Positions 34,301 to 47,083 of a stretch of DNA of 64,000 bases are shown here, piece after piece. The notes below the pieces were generated by a model, which was not told the DNA's origin, ran no database searches, and worked only from the letters and a program-made list of their open reading frames with translations. How positions within the stretch are numbered: the first letter of the stretch is position 1; each line of letters opens with the position of its first letter. A program made the translations under genes and the position numbers. Source of the DNA: Taiwanofungus camphoratus. Its lineage: Eukaryota; Basidiomycota; Agaricomycetes; Polyporales; Taiwanofungaceae. The stretch lies in contig CP021220.1 in NCBI GenBank assembly GCA_003999685.1, positions 2,852,001 to 2,916,000 on the forward strand. Direction: 5' to 3'.

Positions 34301-35538
34301 TGGCGTACAACAACTTGAAGAATTCGAGAAGCCCATACGAGAGAACACGCTCCGTATGAAGCACGGTACCTACGACAAGCTCGAGGATGACGGTCTTATT
34401 GCTCCGGGTACCGGTGTTAATGGCGAGGATATTATTATTGGTAAAACTGCGCCTATCCCCCCTGATAGCGAGGAATTGGGCCAGCGGACAAAGGCGCATA
34501 CCCGCCGGGACGTGTCGACGCCTTTGAAGAGCACCGAAAGCGGAATCATTGACCAGGTCGTGATTACGACGAATGCTGAGGGTCAAAAGTTCGTCAAGAT
34601 TCGCGTTCGGTCGACGCGTGTACCTCAGATTGGTGACAAGTTCGCCTCTCGTCACGGTCAAAAAGGGACTATTGGTATCACATACCGCCAGGAGGACATG
34701 CCTTTCACAGCGGAAGGTATTACGCCCGATCTTATCATTAACCCGCATGCCATTCCCTCCCGCATGACAATCGGTCACTTGGTCGAGTGTCTGCTGTCGA
34801 AGGTTGCTACGCTCATCGGTAACGAAGGTGATGCTACTCCATTCACAGACCTAACAGTAGAATCTGTGTCGCAATTCCTGCGTCAGAAGGGCTACCAGTC
34901 GCGTGGTTTGGAGGTCATGTACCATGGCCACACAGGTCGCAAGCTTCAGGCTCAGGTGTACCTAGGTCCCACTTACTATCAGCGGCTCAAGCACATGGTG
35001 GATGACAAGATTCATTCACGTGCAAGAGGCCCTGTGCAGATTCTCACCAGGCAGCCGGTCGAGGGTCGTAGTCGTGACGGTGGACTGCGGTTCGGAGAGA
35101 TGGAGCGTGACTGCATGATTTCTCATGGCGTTGCTGCTTTCCTCAAGGAGCGTCTGTTTGAAGCCAGTGATGCTTATCGGTTGCATGTTTGTGATATGTA
35201 AGTGACCGCATCCCATCTCATACGCAGGTCATTAATTTCTGTCCGTAGATGTGGACTCACGGCTATTGCTAATCTCGTAAGTCGAATCTCGAGTAATGGA
35301 TGTCTCATGTTTACTTACCGTTCCTCAATAGAAAAAGCAAACATTCGAGTGTCGTTCATGCAAGAACAAGACGGCGTGCTCACAACTTTATATTCCTTAT
35401 GCGGCCAAGCTGCTCTTCCAGGTTTGTTGTGGTTTTTTTCTCCGATTCTGTCTTACTCAACGCATGTTACAGGAATTGCAAAGTATGAACATTGCAGCGC
35501 GTCTGTACACTGTATCAACAGGTCGCATCCGAGACTAG
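31373..35538 (+). CDS. RPB2: RNA polymerase II second-largest subunit RPB2
   Basis: This is the catalytic beta-like subunit of nuclear RNA polymerase II. Ten exons (31373-31382, 31441-31964, 32020-32310, 32363-32554, 32605-32922, 32980-33939, 33993-35197, 35249-35276, 35332-35421, 35473-35538) join in frame to about 1227 residues, matching the family. Signature segments are [53 protein letters not shown] and the C-terminal zinc site C-D-I-C, then C-R-S-C. The start is a 10-nt exon (ATGAGCCAAT) followed by a gttcgt donor; this is the only in-phase solution I found. Exon 8 is only 28 nt. It is tail-to-tail with the PTM1-like gene, 93 bp apart. Confidence 0.95.
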
Positions 35539-35631
35539 GTTTTCAATGGACCTTATTATGAGCAGTTGGAAATAGAGACCTTGCATGTATACTACAGACA
35601 ATGCCAAGTAATGAGCGTTGAGATGTGTAAT

Positions 35632-38053
35632 TTATTCCTCTTTCATCAGCCCTTCTCTCTCATACTCCTCGCCTTCATGATGCTCTGTTGCTGTCCGCCG
35701 CTTTTTTGCACTGGAAGGTTCATCGTCATCACTGCCTTCGTGACCTTCCTCATCTCCAATGTCGAAGACGACAGCATCTTCAGCTATTGAGCCCGACATA
35801 GGCTGCCCAACTAGAGTCGCGGCATCATCATCTACCATCGCTCTGGCTTCAGTACGCCGTTCGAGAGCCTCAAGGTCATAATCCTCAGCGTCTTCGTCCT
35901 CCTGTGCGATCTCATCGAACATAGCTAATGTAAACACCACACAACATTAGCTGAGACTCCGCAGGAAGGAAGGAACGGTAGACATATCTTCTGTTATTAG
36001 GAGATGGCCGCCACAGCCATGCAATTGATACGAAAACTGCAAGATAAAGAAGGGCCAGCCAGCCGTCTAGGAGCCACCATTGCACTTTCCATGACCTTGC
36101 ACCGTAGTCTATTTATTTAAAGGAGTTGCCAATCGCGTCATGAAATGTTGAGTAAGGGAATAGACAGAGAAACGAACCTTCGGCGAGACGTCCAGAAAAT
36201 GTGAGTGACGACACCAGGAAGTATATGAATAGAACGACGTTTGCCATCAGCAAGATACGATCTAGCCATCGGAACATGGACAACTTGTATCGTTGCTTTT
36301 TAGCTTCGAGCTGCTTGATGGTGGCTTGTGACAGAACATTAGTCTGAATGTACTAGCCCTTACGCAAGACAGGGACCTACAATGAAGAGCATAGAGAATC
36401 CAGAATAGGAAAACACTCAGAGAAGCAGCCAGAGGGACCACAAAAATGAGCACCACAAAGGCGGAGGTGGCCTGTAGTTCAAGCTCTACAATGCCGATAC
36501 CATAGAGAACTAAGCAGCGACGGTTCAATACTGGGGGAGCATGGGAACTATGCAGGTAACAAACCTCCGAAGAGAAAGTGCGCGACAGCAAGCAATTGAC
36601 ACTTGAGCATCGTCTTTCCAAGAGATTCACGGACCACGCTGAGGCCCAGGGACACAATGAGCAGTAGGAAGAATGATAATGAATTCCGACCGGCATCCAA
36701 AATAGCCACTGTATACAAATGAGCATTTACTATGGTACTTTGACACAGCCACAAACCGACGATGAGGAACACGGTTGACGCGCCGCCTTTCCCGTGTGCG
36801 TTCAAGTAGCGGTAGTATGCTATCCGAGAAATGAGTGAGGGTCAGTGAACATGCAGCGTATAAGCAAGTTGTCATACCCCAATTTGCCACCATTTGAATG
36901 ATCACGAAACCCAACAGGCCGGACGAGTAGTACTGGACGCAAACGGTAGTAAGGAACAGACATTACTACCAGAGTACATCCGCAAAATCACCTGGACGGG
37001 AAGAAGATCTTGTAGGTTTGTATAGCACAACCATGCCCAACCACAAGCCAGAACAGTGTACACTATAAACATGGCAAAATAGAACTGTGTACGGACGTCA
37101 ATGACCTTTTCAGCTTCGTTGACTACACCCATAAGACGTACATTGACTTTCGGATAATCTGCAGCAGAGAGCTTGCCGTCGAACGTATTTCGGAAGAAGA
37201 CTGAACCCGAGTAAGTAGGATGATAAGGGACATCGGTGGGAGCCTGGCGAGGAGAGTTTTGCATGACGGTAACGGGTACCATCACTGCATTCGGCGTGAG
37301 TGGCAGAGGTAAATATTAAAACAAACAGATTTCTCACCGACGCAGTAGTACCCTGTCTTGCGGACATTATACTGAATCGGTTGTCGGTATGAGAATACAC
37401 CAGCAGGGCTCGGGTTAAGCGCTTGGCGTTTCCTACGACGCCAAGGGGAAGTGTAATTGCTGTCGGGAGGCGTGGGGTTACCAGCAGGGTCGTCCCAAAA
37501 TCCACTTGTAGGAACGTCCGAAGGTGACTCGAGGCTTGATGCGGTGGTGTTTCCTAAGCTGACTCTCGCAGACCAAAAACTTGTCTCGTTCAATGACTTC
37601 CCATTTGGAAGATCAAAAATAAATCGCCCTAGTTGCGAGCTATCACAGAAGCCTCCTCTGACGGCGTCTGAGGTGCAGACGTATGTTTTCTGCTGTGCTC
37701 CTTGGGCTCAATGCGACACGGGTGTGATCGGGAACGACTACTCACAGGCAAATCGTTCACGGTAGAGGTGACTTTGCCGAGATACTGCACGTCGCCCCAT
37801 TCATAGATGGCCATTGCCAGCTGGCCCTGAGAATTATTGTCGAATGTAACTGGAAGACATTGAGTGCAATTCGATGAGCGCGTCCCTTGAGAGGCCTACC
37901 ATTGATGTAGGTTTTTTGGTTGGCCCACATTCCCGTGCATATTTGGCGGTCATAGTCCTTGTCGGATACTGGGACCTCGTAGGCCACCACCGAAGAATAT
38001 AATACAGCGAATAGAGAGAAGACCGATAGCCATGGCGAGTGACCTAGCACCAT
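35632..38053 (-). CDS. PTM1/GPR107-type seven-TM protein (lung 7-TM receptor family)
   Basis: A Golgi/endosomal membrane protein family with a large luminal domain and seven membrane helices. The start at 38053 gives a signal peptide (about 24 hydrophobic residues ending V-V-A-Y). The luminal domain follows, with N-N-S-Q-G-Q-L-A-M-A-I-Y-E-W and paired cysteines. The helices follow: F-Y-F-A-M-F-I-V-Y-T-V-L-A-C-G-W, S-G-L-L-G-F-V-I-I-Q-M-V, S-T-V-F-L-I-V-G-L-W-L, a long F-F-L-L-L-I-V-S-L-G-L-S-V-V stretch, and W-L-A-L-L-Y-L-A-V-F-V near 36050. The C-terminal tail (35930-35635) is acidic and cytosolic. Exons read with confidence are 38053-37900, 37849-37746, 37689-37338, 37284-36992 and 36932-36878; several shorter ones follow, with the last from about 35920. 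Function is inferred from the family: secretory trafficking. Confidence 0.85.
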
Positions 38054-38230
38054 CGCGGAGAGAGCGTGATTACAGGGACGTGTTGACGGCTGTTGTCTGG
38101 CTCTGACCTCTATCTGTTAAGTTACGCTCGTTGGGCTAAACGCTGCGCAGACCGTGGCAGCGACCTTACGTGGTCGTAATTGTGCACGGTATTCTTCTAA
38201 TCACAACCATCGCACCGAGGCTTGATTCCA

Positions 38231-40103
38231 ATGCTTGGAGACAATGAAGATGTCTTCGATAGCGTAACTTGGGAGTCTCCATCTACTTATGAGAGTGATG
38301 GCGCTGCTGTGTCCTCAGGCCCTGGCTTCAGACAGAGCACTTCTGAGAGTGAGGACGGCCGAGGGCCATACGATCCTAAATGGGAGGGGTACCTCATCAC
38401 CAGTGTCAAGGATCCCGTGAAAGAGCTTGCTGAGACCAAGGATGCATACGTCTCATACTTGGTTTCTGCTAAGGTGAGTACTGGGTCGATTGGTGCCGGC
38501 CAAGCCACTTAATTCTTCTCTGGCTTTCAAGACAAACCTCCCCATCTTCTCTACACGAAGTCCATCATCTCGTAGACGGTTCCAAGACTTCGTTTTCTTG
38601 CGTGACCATCTCGCGAAAGACTTCCCGGCGTGTGTAGTTCCGCCATTACCTGATAAGCATAGGCTTGGTTTGTTACTAACAAAATACTCAACACGCCATC
38701 ATTTGACGCCTCGTTATAGAATACGTTACTGGGGACCGGTTTAGCCCAGAATTCATGGAGCGAAGACGGCTCGAGTGAGCATCGCTATCATTAACGATTT
38801 CTAAGTGACAACTCTAACTTGACCTCCCTAGTCTCCACCGATTTCTACAGCGTCTCTCGCGACACCCAACTTTGCAACGAAGCACACTCCTTCGTGCATT
38901 CTTCGAATCGACAGAATGGGTCAGTCTCTTTTAATGCATGCGCTACCTTACCGACCCCAAGCTACCATGTAGCATGTCCACATGCACCAACACGTTGCAC
39001 ATCCTCCAGGACCCGAACAATCCACCGGCGTGATTGACAGTATCTCAGACACACTGCTAAATGCCTTCTCGCGCGTGCGCAAGCCAGACGAGCGTTTCCT
39101 CTCCATGCGCGAGCATGTTGACAAATCTGAGGAGGGTCTCGCGCACTCAGAACGTGTCTGGAACCGCGTGCGCTCGCGGACGAACGGTGAGTTGCCTTTG
39201 TTGCGCCCGTCTTACTCTCCCCGAGTGCGAATGTCTGAGGCTGAAAGAGACGGCAACCCGGAACCGGGTGAAGATCTGACGGGTGACTACCACGATCTCG
39301 CCGTCGCTGTGCAGGGCTTGGGTTTCCTCGAATCGGGTATTACGGACCCGCTGAATCATTTCTCCAACACGCTACTCGAGTTCTCTGCGCTTTTGCGTCA
39401 TACGGTCTGTGTTCTCTGTCGATCCGGCTTATATCCCATGGATTGAACCCGTTTGACACTGTAGACACACATGACAACCGACCCCTTTCTCGTCCATCTG
39501 CACTCCCTACTCAGCTTTTCGCATGCAAACCGAGCGGTTCTGAAACTACGGGACCAGAAGCAGATGGACTTCGAAGAGCTCTCAGACTATCTGTCTGGCG
39601 TTACAGTAGAACGAGACCGACTCGCAGCCGTCATCAGCGGTCATGCAGGAAGCACAGGCCTCGGTCTTGGAGCGTACCTGAAAGACCGAGTGGACGCCCT
39701 TCGCGGTGCGGACGATGACAGAAGTAGAGTTGAGAAGATGCGGAAGCTGGATGTCAAGATCAAGGAGGTATGTCGCTGATGTTGTGACTTTCATCACTCC
39801 CGGTGATAGAGCTGGCTGTTGTCGTGCATAGCTGCAAGATGCGGTGACGACAGCGCACGAGACATCGGACGCATTCAGTGACGAGGTTCTCCGCGAACAG
39901 ACTGTCTTCCAATATGCAAAGGAGGCCGAGATGAAGGAGATGCTTGGAAACCTTGCCGACGGGCAGATCGAGTTCTACAAAGCGGTGCGTACTGTCATTG
40001 AATTCCATGGTTGAAAAAGGTTTGACCCTCGGCTGACTCCTAGGCAATGGAGGAGTGGGAGCGGATTATACCTATCATTCAGCGCATACGTGTGGACGTT
40101 TAG
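38231..40103 (+). CDS. Sorting nexin SNX4/Atg24 (PX-BAR)
   Basis: Binds PI3P on endosomes and sorts cargo in endosome-to-Golgi recycling and selective autophagy. Exons read as 38231-38473, 38532-38667, 38720-38774, 38832-38919, then from 38973 onward, ending at 40103. The PX domain shows Y-L-V-S-A-K-T-N-L-P, R-R-F-Q-D-F-V-F-L-R-D-H-L and P-P-L-P-D-K-H-R-L, then S-P-E-F-M-E-R-R and R-F-L-Q-R-L-S-R-H-P. The helical BAR region follows, with V-A-V-Q-G-L-G-F-L-E-S-G-I-T-D-P-L, and continues to R-I-R-V-D-V at the end. A stretch at 39187-39273 has gt/ag borders but also stays open, so it may be a retained intron or coding. Upstream of the PX domain is an acidic, Ser-rich leader. Confidence 0.85.
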
Positions 40104-40540
40104 CGGGACATACTTGTGTTTATCTTGTTTTCATTCGCTTTCTACTGTATCTCATAGTTTCTTCAGTTGAATGCTGTTCTCTTAACCATCAGTTTTTAAA
40201 GCCCGACTATTCTGTGAGGGATGTAGCCTGAACATGACTGTTACTGGACAGTCTGGACTGATATATGCCAAGTCGCAAACATATGTAGTTAGTTTGAACT
40301 ATTCAGGCACAGTAAATGTGTCTGGGTTGTGAAACAGTTGTGGCTTTCTTTCATTCATATTACTGTACTGGAGCTTGTACCACATTTTAACGACCTCGTA
40401 GCACAGCGATATGCAGGACTGTGTTCGATACTTTATGGAAACACTAGTGGACTACTATGTCCCGCTTCAAACATGTCTTCATCCCTTCTGGCGGCATTCA
40501 TGGCGATTTGTTAGACCTTGACAGTGAAACATACAAAAAA
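40104..40540. other. Intergenic, 3' flank of SNX4
   Basis: An A/T-rich flank with no supported gene. Confidence 0.4.
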
Positions 40541-41079
40541 TGGTGAAGCGACCCCACCAACCTGCTCTTCGAACCTCCTCACGGGGACGAAAAGCTCACA
40601 GCGTATCTTGCGAGGTGCGATGGAGGGTACAGACCCTGCATAACTAAGCTTTCAAGGGTCTGCTGGATGAGTTGAAGATCAGGGCCACCGTGGGCAAGCT
40701 TGTGCACGCTGTTCCTATACTTGAGTCATTTTCGTCGCTGATGGACCGCCAGGGTAGAGAGGGTCGATAAGCTGCCCTCCCGTGCCCGCCAGCTCCCAGT
40801 GTCTCCCAAACCGCACACATAGCAAGCGCGTTGTATCCTACCGCCGAAGGGGCAAGCGCCGCGCCCGGGACAGCAGCGCGGAACAATGTCGACCTCCAGC
40901 TTGGTGACTACATCCGCCTTCGCGACCCGAGGACGGCGGCGATATGGGAGTTCACCGTGCAGGACACCGGTACGAGCCGTCTCCCCAGAGATTTTTTGGT
41001 CATCGTGCTTAGGGACGACACTGAGATGCGGGTGACAGCCAAGGACACGCAGGAAATGCTGGCCGACCGTGTAAACTAA
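40541..41079 (+). pseudogene. Unrecognised coding-like remnant
   Basis: The plus strand shows disconnected coding-like pieces: N-L-L-F-E-P-P-H-G-D-E-K-L-T-A-Y-L near 40560, L-L-D-E-L-K-I-R-A-T-V-G-K-L near 40660, and an open frame at 40831-41079 containing L-Q-L-G-D-Y-I-R-L-R-D-P-R-T. They are separated by stops without obvious splice sites and may be a decayed gene. No family was recognised. Confidence 0.2.
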
Positions 41080-41323
41080 GGAAACGTTGGCCACAAGTAT
41101 CGTGTCTGACCTCATTATGGTCTCGACGTCTGGGAACTCTGAGATGTTCGAGCGCAAGGCCCGAGCGGGTAACAGGCAACAGCCATAGCGCGATAATCCT
41201 CGACGCACGACTTTCGGATCCTGTGGGTTTCCGATGGTAGCGATCAGGTGTCGTCAATATTCAGATACTGAATGGGCGAGAAGTGTTCTATGTGATACAA
41301 TATGTAGTACAATGCAGTGCTGG

Positions 41324-42477
41324 TCATGGCGCGCGACCCTTGCCCTTGACGTCCCCCTCCTCCTTGAGCATCTTGAGCTTTTCTTCCGACTCCTGCACCG
41401 CCAGGGAGAGCTGCGCAGGATGCAAGGCACAAGGCACAATACAGACGTCAGCACAGCGAATGTCATGCACCGGCAAAAGAGCGCGCGAGCGACGCACGTT
41501 GATGATGCCTGTGTCGACCGCGCGGATCATGTGTAGCTCGGCCGCATCGGACGCGGCGGCCGTCGTGTGCTGCGGCGTTGCGGGGATCCAGGGCGGAGGG
41601 TTCTGCGGCGAGACAGACGCGTGAGGGCCGGGAACGGTCAGGATAGACGCGGAGCTCGGGATACCTCGCCGTGCGCTACAGACGGCGCCTTGTCGTCCTG
41701 CAGCTCGAGCACGATCGCGAACGAAAGGTCGTCTGCAGGATCGGTGAGTCAACGGACGAATGGACGGAAGCGGGTTTAGAGAACGCGGGGAGGGACGCGC
41801 ACCGCCCATCTCGAGCTGGCCGAGCTGGCACTCGACCATGGTGAGCTTGATGAGGAAGGAGCGGAAGTACTGCCCGAGGACGGCCGAGGTCATCGCGTTC
41901 TCGACGCTGTGCAGCGCAAGGTGCGCGGGATGAGCGCGGGGGGCTGAGCCTCAGTCTAGGGACGGGCGGACCTGGTGTCTTTGTTGTAGGCCTCGACCTG
42001 GATCATGTTCCGCACGGCGAAAATGAAGCGCTCAAGGGGGGCCTCGTCCTTGTTCTTGATGACGACGACAACCTTGTCGACGGTGCCCTGGGCCGCGCGG
42101 ATACTGAGATCGAGCGCTACGCAGTGTGCAGAGTCACGATGCGCACCAGGACGAGCTCCTCTGCGATGGCCTTGACGGCGCCGGAGATGTATTCGTTGAG
42201 GGCGGGGTGGCGGGACTGGAAGACGGGAGTGTCGTACTTTTTGCGTCGGACGAAGAGGTCCGGGGGGTAGACCTGGCGGACATAGAGGATGGTGTGTATG
42301 GCGACCTCGACTGGATCATGTGTGCGCGTCTGTTGGCAGTAACGCAGGGAAGGGTATGGGGTGCTCACTGAACTCGGTGATGCCGCGGACGGCTTCTAGG
42401 GGCGGTCGTCAGCGCCAGACGGGGGGGGGGGGATCTGCAAACTTACGATTGAATGTGAGAGGGGAACCACTAGCCAT
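41324..42477 (-). CDS. REV7/MAD2L2-type HORMA protein
   Basis: REV7 is the HORMA-domain subunit of translesion DNA polymerase zeta and bridges REV3 and REV1. Eight exons (42477-42447, 42395-42369, 42310-42147, 42087-41972, 41906-41803, 41732-41665, 41602-41498, 41410-41324) splice in frame to about 233 residues. Recognition rests on I-E-V-A-I-H-T-I-L-Y-V-R-Q-V-Y-P-P-D-L-F, R-R-K-K-Y-D-T-P-V and H-P-A-L-N-E-Y-I, then V-D-K-V-V-V-V-I-K-N-K and L-E-R-F-I-F, and finally a beta-rich safety-belt region ending in a Lys-rich tail. Exon 2 is only 27 nt. Intron 1 contains a 12-base G run on the plus strand (42421-42432). The locus is G/C-rich. Confidence 0.85.
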
Positions 42478-42858
42478 CCTGCATTGCTTGCGACGCAAAT
42501 GGCGACTGCAAAGGGGACGGAAGGCTGTTGCCTGGCTCCTGCGGGACGCCGTCACGTGCTGGCTGGGTTGCTCCAGGCTGCGCGCGTCTCAGGCGCAGTG
42601 CCCGCACCGCGCCCCGGGTGGGTGTCGCACGATGACCCACAGCGCCGACGCGCACAGCCTCCGAGTGCTCTCGCTCGCTCCAACCACCGCGAAAGGGGAA
42701 CACGACCCGGCGGCTGACGTATCCACTGATGTCATCCTGGCTTGTACCGCCAATGTACTTATATCATGCTCTTCGCCCGTCCGTGCACCCTTCTGCACCT
42801 GCTCTTCTCAGTCGCACCGCATATTATTTGTTTTCCATCTCTTTCCTTGACCACCATC

Positions 42859-45800
42859 ATGTCCGCGTTCGCAGGCTACAACTACGAGCCAGAATCCCTC
42901 CCCTCTGAAGACGACGGCGATGCTGCGTCCTCCAGCAGGCTCACAAAACGCGGGACGAGAGGTGTGCACCGCCCGCTCATTCATGTCTCAGTAATCCGCC
43001 ACAAGCCGTGTTTCCGCCAGCCTGTGACAGGTGCCGCAAGATAAAGAGTAAGTGCGAGGCCACCGATGGCGAAAAGTGCAAAAACTGCTTGGCAGCAGGA
43101 ACCCGTGCGCGACTCTCATCCCATCCTGACGCGTCCTCCAGCACTCACATGTGATTCCCGTGCGCAAGCTTGTACTTACGAAGGTGTGTCCCTCTTGAAT
43201 CTGCTCACGATATCCAATGCATTCAACGCCCGTCCAGGCCCCAACTTCAAGCGCGGCCCGCCAAAGGGCTACATCCATGCCATCGAGCAGCGCTGGCAAC
43301 AAGTCGAGTGCATCCTCGGCGCCCTCATGACCGCACCCCGCGCCCAGAACGTCGTCGCCGAGCTGCGTGGAGACCCCTTCGCCCGCGCCGTCCTCGACCG
43401 CGTCGACGCAGGCCCATATGCGAGTACTCCCCCCTCGCTGACCTCTGACTTGACATCTGACTGCGGACACAGGGTCCGAGCGGCCGCGCGCGCGAGAAGG
43501 CCACCACAAGCGACAACTTCTACGCTACCATCATGGGCGCGCCCGACCCCGCCGCGCGCGACGACCGGCGCACCCGCAGGCAGTCGCGCATGACGCGCGA
43601 GATCGTCTCCATCGAAGGCCAGTCCGGCCCCCTCCCCATTCGCTCTGGCCCATCCGCTCCGCTGACGCGTTTACCCACAGACGCGTCGATGCTCGGCGCT
43701 CCCACGCGTGAGTGGCAGGACCAGCTCGTCCGCCGGCTCGCGGGGTCGCACGTGCCGGGGTACTCCTCGCCGCTCGCGAGGTACTCGCCCGTGCCCGAAG
43801 CCGCGGGCACGAGCCCCGCTGCGCAGGCGTCCGCGTACCCCGGCGACTCGCAGCAGCCCCGGCGGCGCAGGAGACTCGACGTCTCGTACGTCCCCGATCC
43901 CGCGCCCGCGCCGTACCTCTGGGACGAGATGCCCGCCGCCTCGGACGACTCGTGTAAGTACTGGTAGCGCTCCGTCCTTTGTCTCTCCGCGCCGATCGTT
44001 GCTGATGCGCGTCGCAGACTCGAACCCGGACGAAGTGGATGACGCGGTGGACTCGTTCGGGCACCTCGCGCTCGATGACCACCGGGAGGTGCGTGGAGAG
44101 CGCCGGGTGTGTTCGACGAGGCTCACCCCGTGTGTCATAGATCCGCTATCATGGCCATGCCTCCGGGCTCCCCCTCCTCGCACGCAGCGAGCGCAGCAAC
44201 GACGACCAAACATCCGGCGGGCTCTGGTACGCCTCTCTTCCCCTGTCCCTCTTTCCCTTTTCCGCTCTTCTCCCTTCACACATCCGACTGACGGAGCCCC
44301 GCCACAGGAAGTTCACCGCGCCGAAGCGCGAGCCCTCGGAGGCGCCGCTCGAGCTCGCCCCGTCGGAGGACGACGCGGGCGTCGTGCTCCCGCCGCCCGA
44401 GGTGCAGAGCTACCTCGTCGCGCTGTACTTCACGTACGTGCACCCGTTCTTCCCGCTCGTGCACAAGCCGCACTTCCTCGCGAATTTCCCCATGTGCGTG
44501 CCACCCTCCCCCTTCCGCACGTACGCTGGGCTGACCGCTACGCCATATATTTTGCATTCTGCCGCGGAGAATAGGAGGACGCACAGGTGTGTCTAATAAT
44601 CTTCCCGCGTGGCGGCGAGGTAATGGTGATCGCTGACGCGCTGCGCACTGGCTCGTAGATCCGAGGAACAAGTGTTTGGTGGGCCGACCTCTGCCGTGGA
44701 GCGCGAGCCGATGCAGAAGGTGAGCGCGCTGCTGCTGCTCGCGATGTTCGCCGTTGCTGCACGGTATGCGGACGGCGCGCGCTTTTCCGAGGGCGCGGGC
44801 GGAGGTGAAGAGCCGTGGGACGCGGGACACGCGTGTGCGGTGAGCGCGCGCACGATCCTAAGTGAGTGTTGCATTTGCGCTCGTGCCTTCGTTCGCGGGC
44901 ATACTGCGGGCCGTGGTGCTGAGGCGTGTGCGGGCAGATAGCATATACCAGTTCAGTCGGCCATCTACGGTGCAGGCGCTGTTGTTGCTGGGGATAAGGG
45001 AGTTCGGGATGGGTGAGTGTATGCGTGCTGGGGTGTACGGGCGCTATTTTACCCCTTTACGCTAGGTTCTATGGAGCAGGGTTGGCTGTACAGTGGTGAG
45101 TGCCAAGCAACGTCGGGGACAACGCCGTCGATTACTGAAGACCATTTCGATAGGCATGGCGTTGCGCATGGCGCTCGACCTCGGCCTCAACCGCAACGCG
45201 GACAACTGGACTGAGCACGGCCAGCCGCTGTTCTCGCCTGTTGAGAAGCAGACCCGGAAGCAGATTTGGTGGTGTTGCTGCGTCACAGACAAGTGCGTCG
45301 CTCGCCCCTCGGTGCTCTATGCTAGCTACTGAAGACGAAGCAGGCTCTCGGCGATGTGGATGGGTACGATGTGCGGCGTGCTGCTGTCCCCCAGGTGCTG
45401 ACGTTTGTGCTTCGTTAGGAAGGCCGATTACTTTTAGGGCAAACGACTACTCAACGCTAAGGCCGGATGTTGTTGAAGTACGAATTTTACCGTTCGTGAT
45501 GCCAACACGTTGACGCTTGTGTTCCAGGAGGAAGAATACGATACTTGGCAGCCATACCCTTCGGACGCCCTCGGCTCGGACTTCTTGCCTGCCCCTTCGA
45601 TGGTCATGTCCTGCTTCCGCGAACAATGCACGCTCTGTGAGCCCCTTCGGGTACTTTCCAAGACGGAGCCGAGGCTGACGCCGCGTAGCGGCCATCATCA
45701 CGGACATCATGGACCAGATATACCCCGTGCGCTCGCTCCGCCAGGAGATCCCACGGCGGACGCTGCTGCAGCGCCTCGAGGAGCGCCTGCACACCTGGCT

Positions 45801-47083
45801 GTTCAGCTTGCCCGACCACCTGCGGTATTCCGCGACGAGCAGTCTGGTAACGCCGCTTCCACACATCTTGGTGCTGCATATTGAGTACTGCGCTGCCGTT
45901 CTGCTGCTGCACCGCGCGTTGTAGGTCTCGTCCTGTGGCCGCTGCTGGGTGCCATGCTGATGCGTGTTTGTGATTTGTGCAGCCTCCCCCACTGGGATAG
46001 GTAAGTCTGGCTACTGACGAAGTAGTCGATGCTGAGTTTGCACAACCAACATAACAGCTCCACACTCCAATCGGACCCTCTGCCCCTCAAGTCATTTGAT
46101 ATCTGCCAAAGCGCAGCCTCTCATATCAGCTCCATGGGTGAATGCTTTAAGTCATGCATACGTGGGTGAGTTGATAACTGATCGGTTGCACCAGTCACCG
46201 TCTACCACGAGAAGTACGGCTTAGATCGTTCCCCACCTTTCCTCTCGATCTATCTCCAGAGTGCAGGGTAAGCGTTTCCGTTCTTTTGCAACCCCTGCCT
46301 ATCATTGATGAAAGTTTGTTGCAGTATCATGCACATAATAACATGTGAGGATATCAAGAGCGATGATCCTACTTGTGCTATGCTGATTTAGTTCAATTGA
46401 TAGTGACAAGACGCCCACAAAACCCTCAAGCCACTATTGGCCTTGGACAGTGTATCACAGCGTTGCAGTATATGGAGGTATCTTGTCGATGACGCATATG
46501 ATAATCCATCACAAAGAGCTCATGATGGCTGCAGGGAATATGGCCAGGCGCGACCCGCGTGCGCACTCTGCTCGCGGGTGCCCATGTCCAAGTGGATCAG
46601 ACCACCGTTTCCGACATGAACCCTCCCTTGAGGTCCAAGCGCTCGGCCGACGAAGCGCTGGGCTCTGAGAAGAATTCAGACATCTTGGAGCGCCAGGCTT
46701 TCGGTAGGCACCCACCCTTCCAGGAATCTCAAGGGGTCTCTGTAGGCCAAGGCTCGAATCTGGACGAGGATATCAATGCGCGAATCATGGTGCATACGTT
46801 GGGTCTGGATGTGCCGGGTGTAGAGCCGTCTACGTCGTTCTACCCTGGATACCAATGGTGGCCACGTGCGAACATTGGTGAAAATCTGCCGCAGGAGACT
46901 CTACCCGCAGGTACGCCAATGGATCTGTCTGGTGCCGGCACGTCTACAAGCGGTCCACTGGGCGTGCCATCCAATCAGCCTTTCACCTTCGACCAGCAAC
47001 AGCTGTCGTCAGACTTTGTGCAAGGGGTGCATTATCCAATTTTAGATCCCTCTGACCTTTTCCCTGCAAATCCTCCTGCATGA
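42859..47083 (+). CDS. Zn2Cys6 fungal transcription factor
   Basis: A nuclear DNA-binding regulator with a Gal4-type binuclear zinc cluster at about residues 35-62 (A-C-D-R-C-R-K-I-K-S-K-C-E, then C-K-N-C, then P-C-T-Y-E). It is followed by the linker G-P-N-F-K-R-G-P-P-K-G-Y-I. The fungal_trans middle-homology domain starts with Y-F-T-Y-V-H-P-F-F-P-L-V-H-K and continues through Q-A-L-L-L-L-G-I-R-E-F-G and A-L-R-M-A-L-D-L-G-L-N-R. The first exons are 42859-42961, 43021-43104, 43169-43183 (15 nt) and 43238-43419. The next intron best fits a GC donor (gcgagt) with exon 5 at 43473. Many more short exons follow up to 47083. Targets are unknown. Confidence 0.85.

Noticed and set aside
43531-44830. 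Several long minus-strand frames over the transcription factor gene
   Set aside because: Arg-rich shadow translations of G/C-rich exons. The plus-strand splicing solution yields a standard fungal transcription factor.
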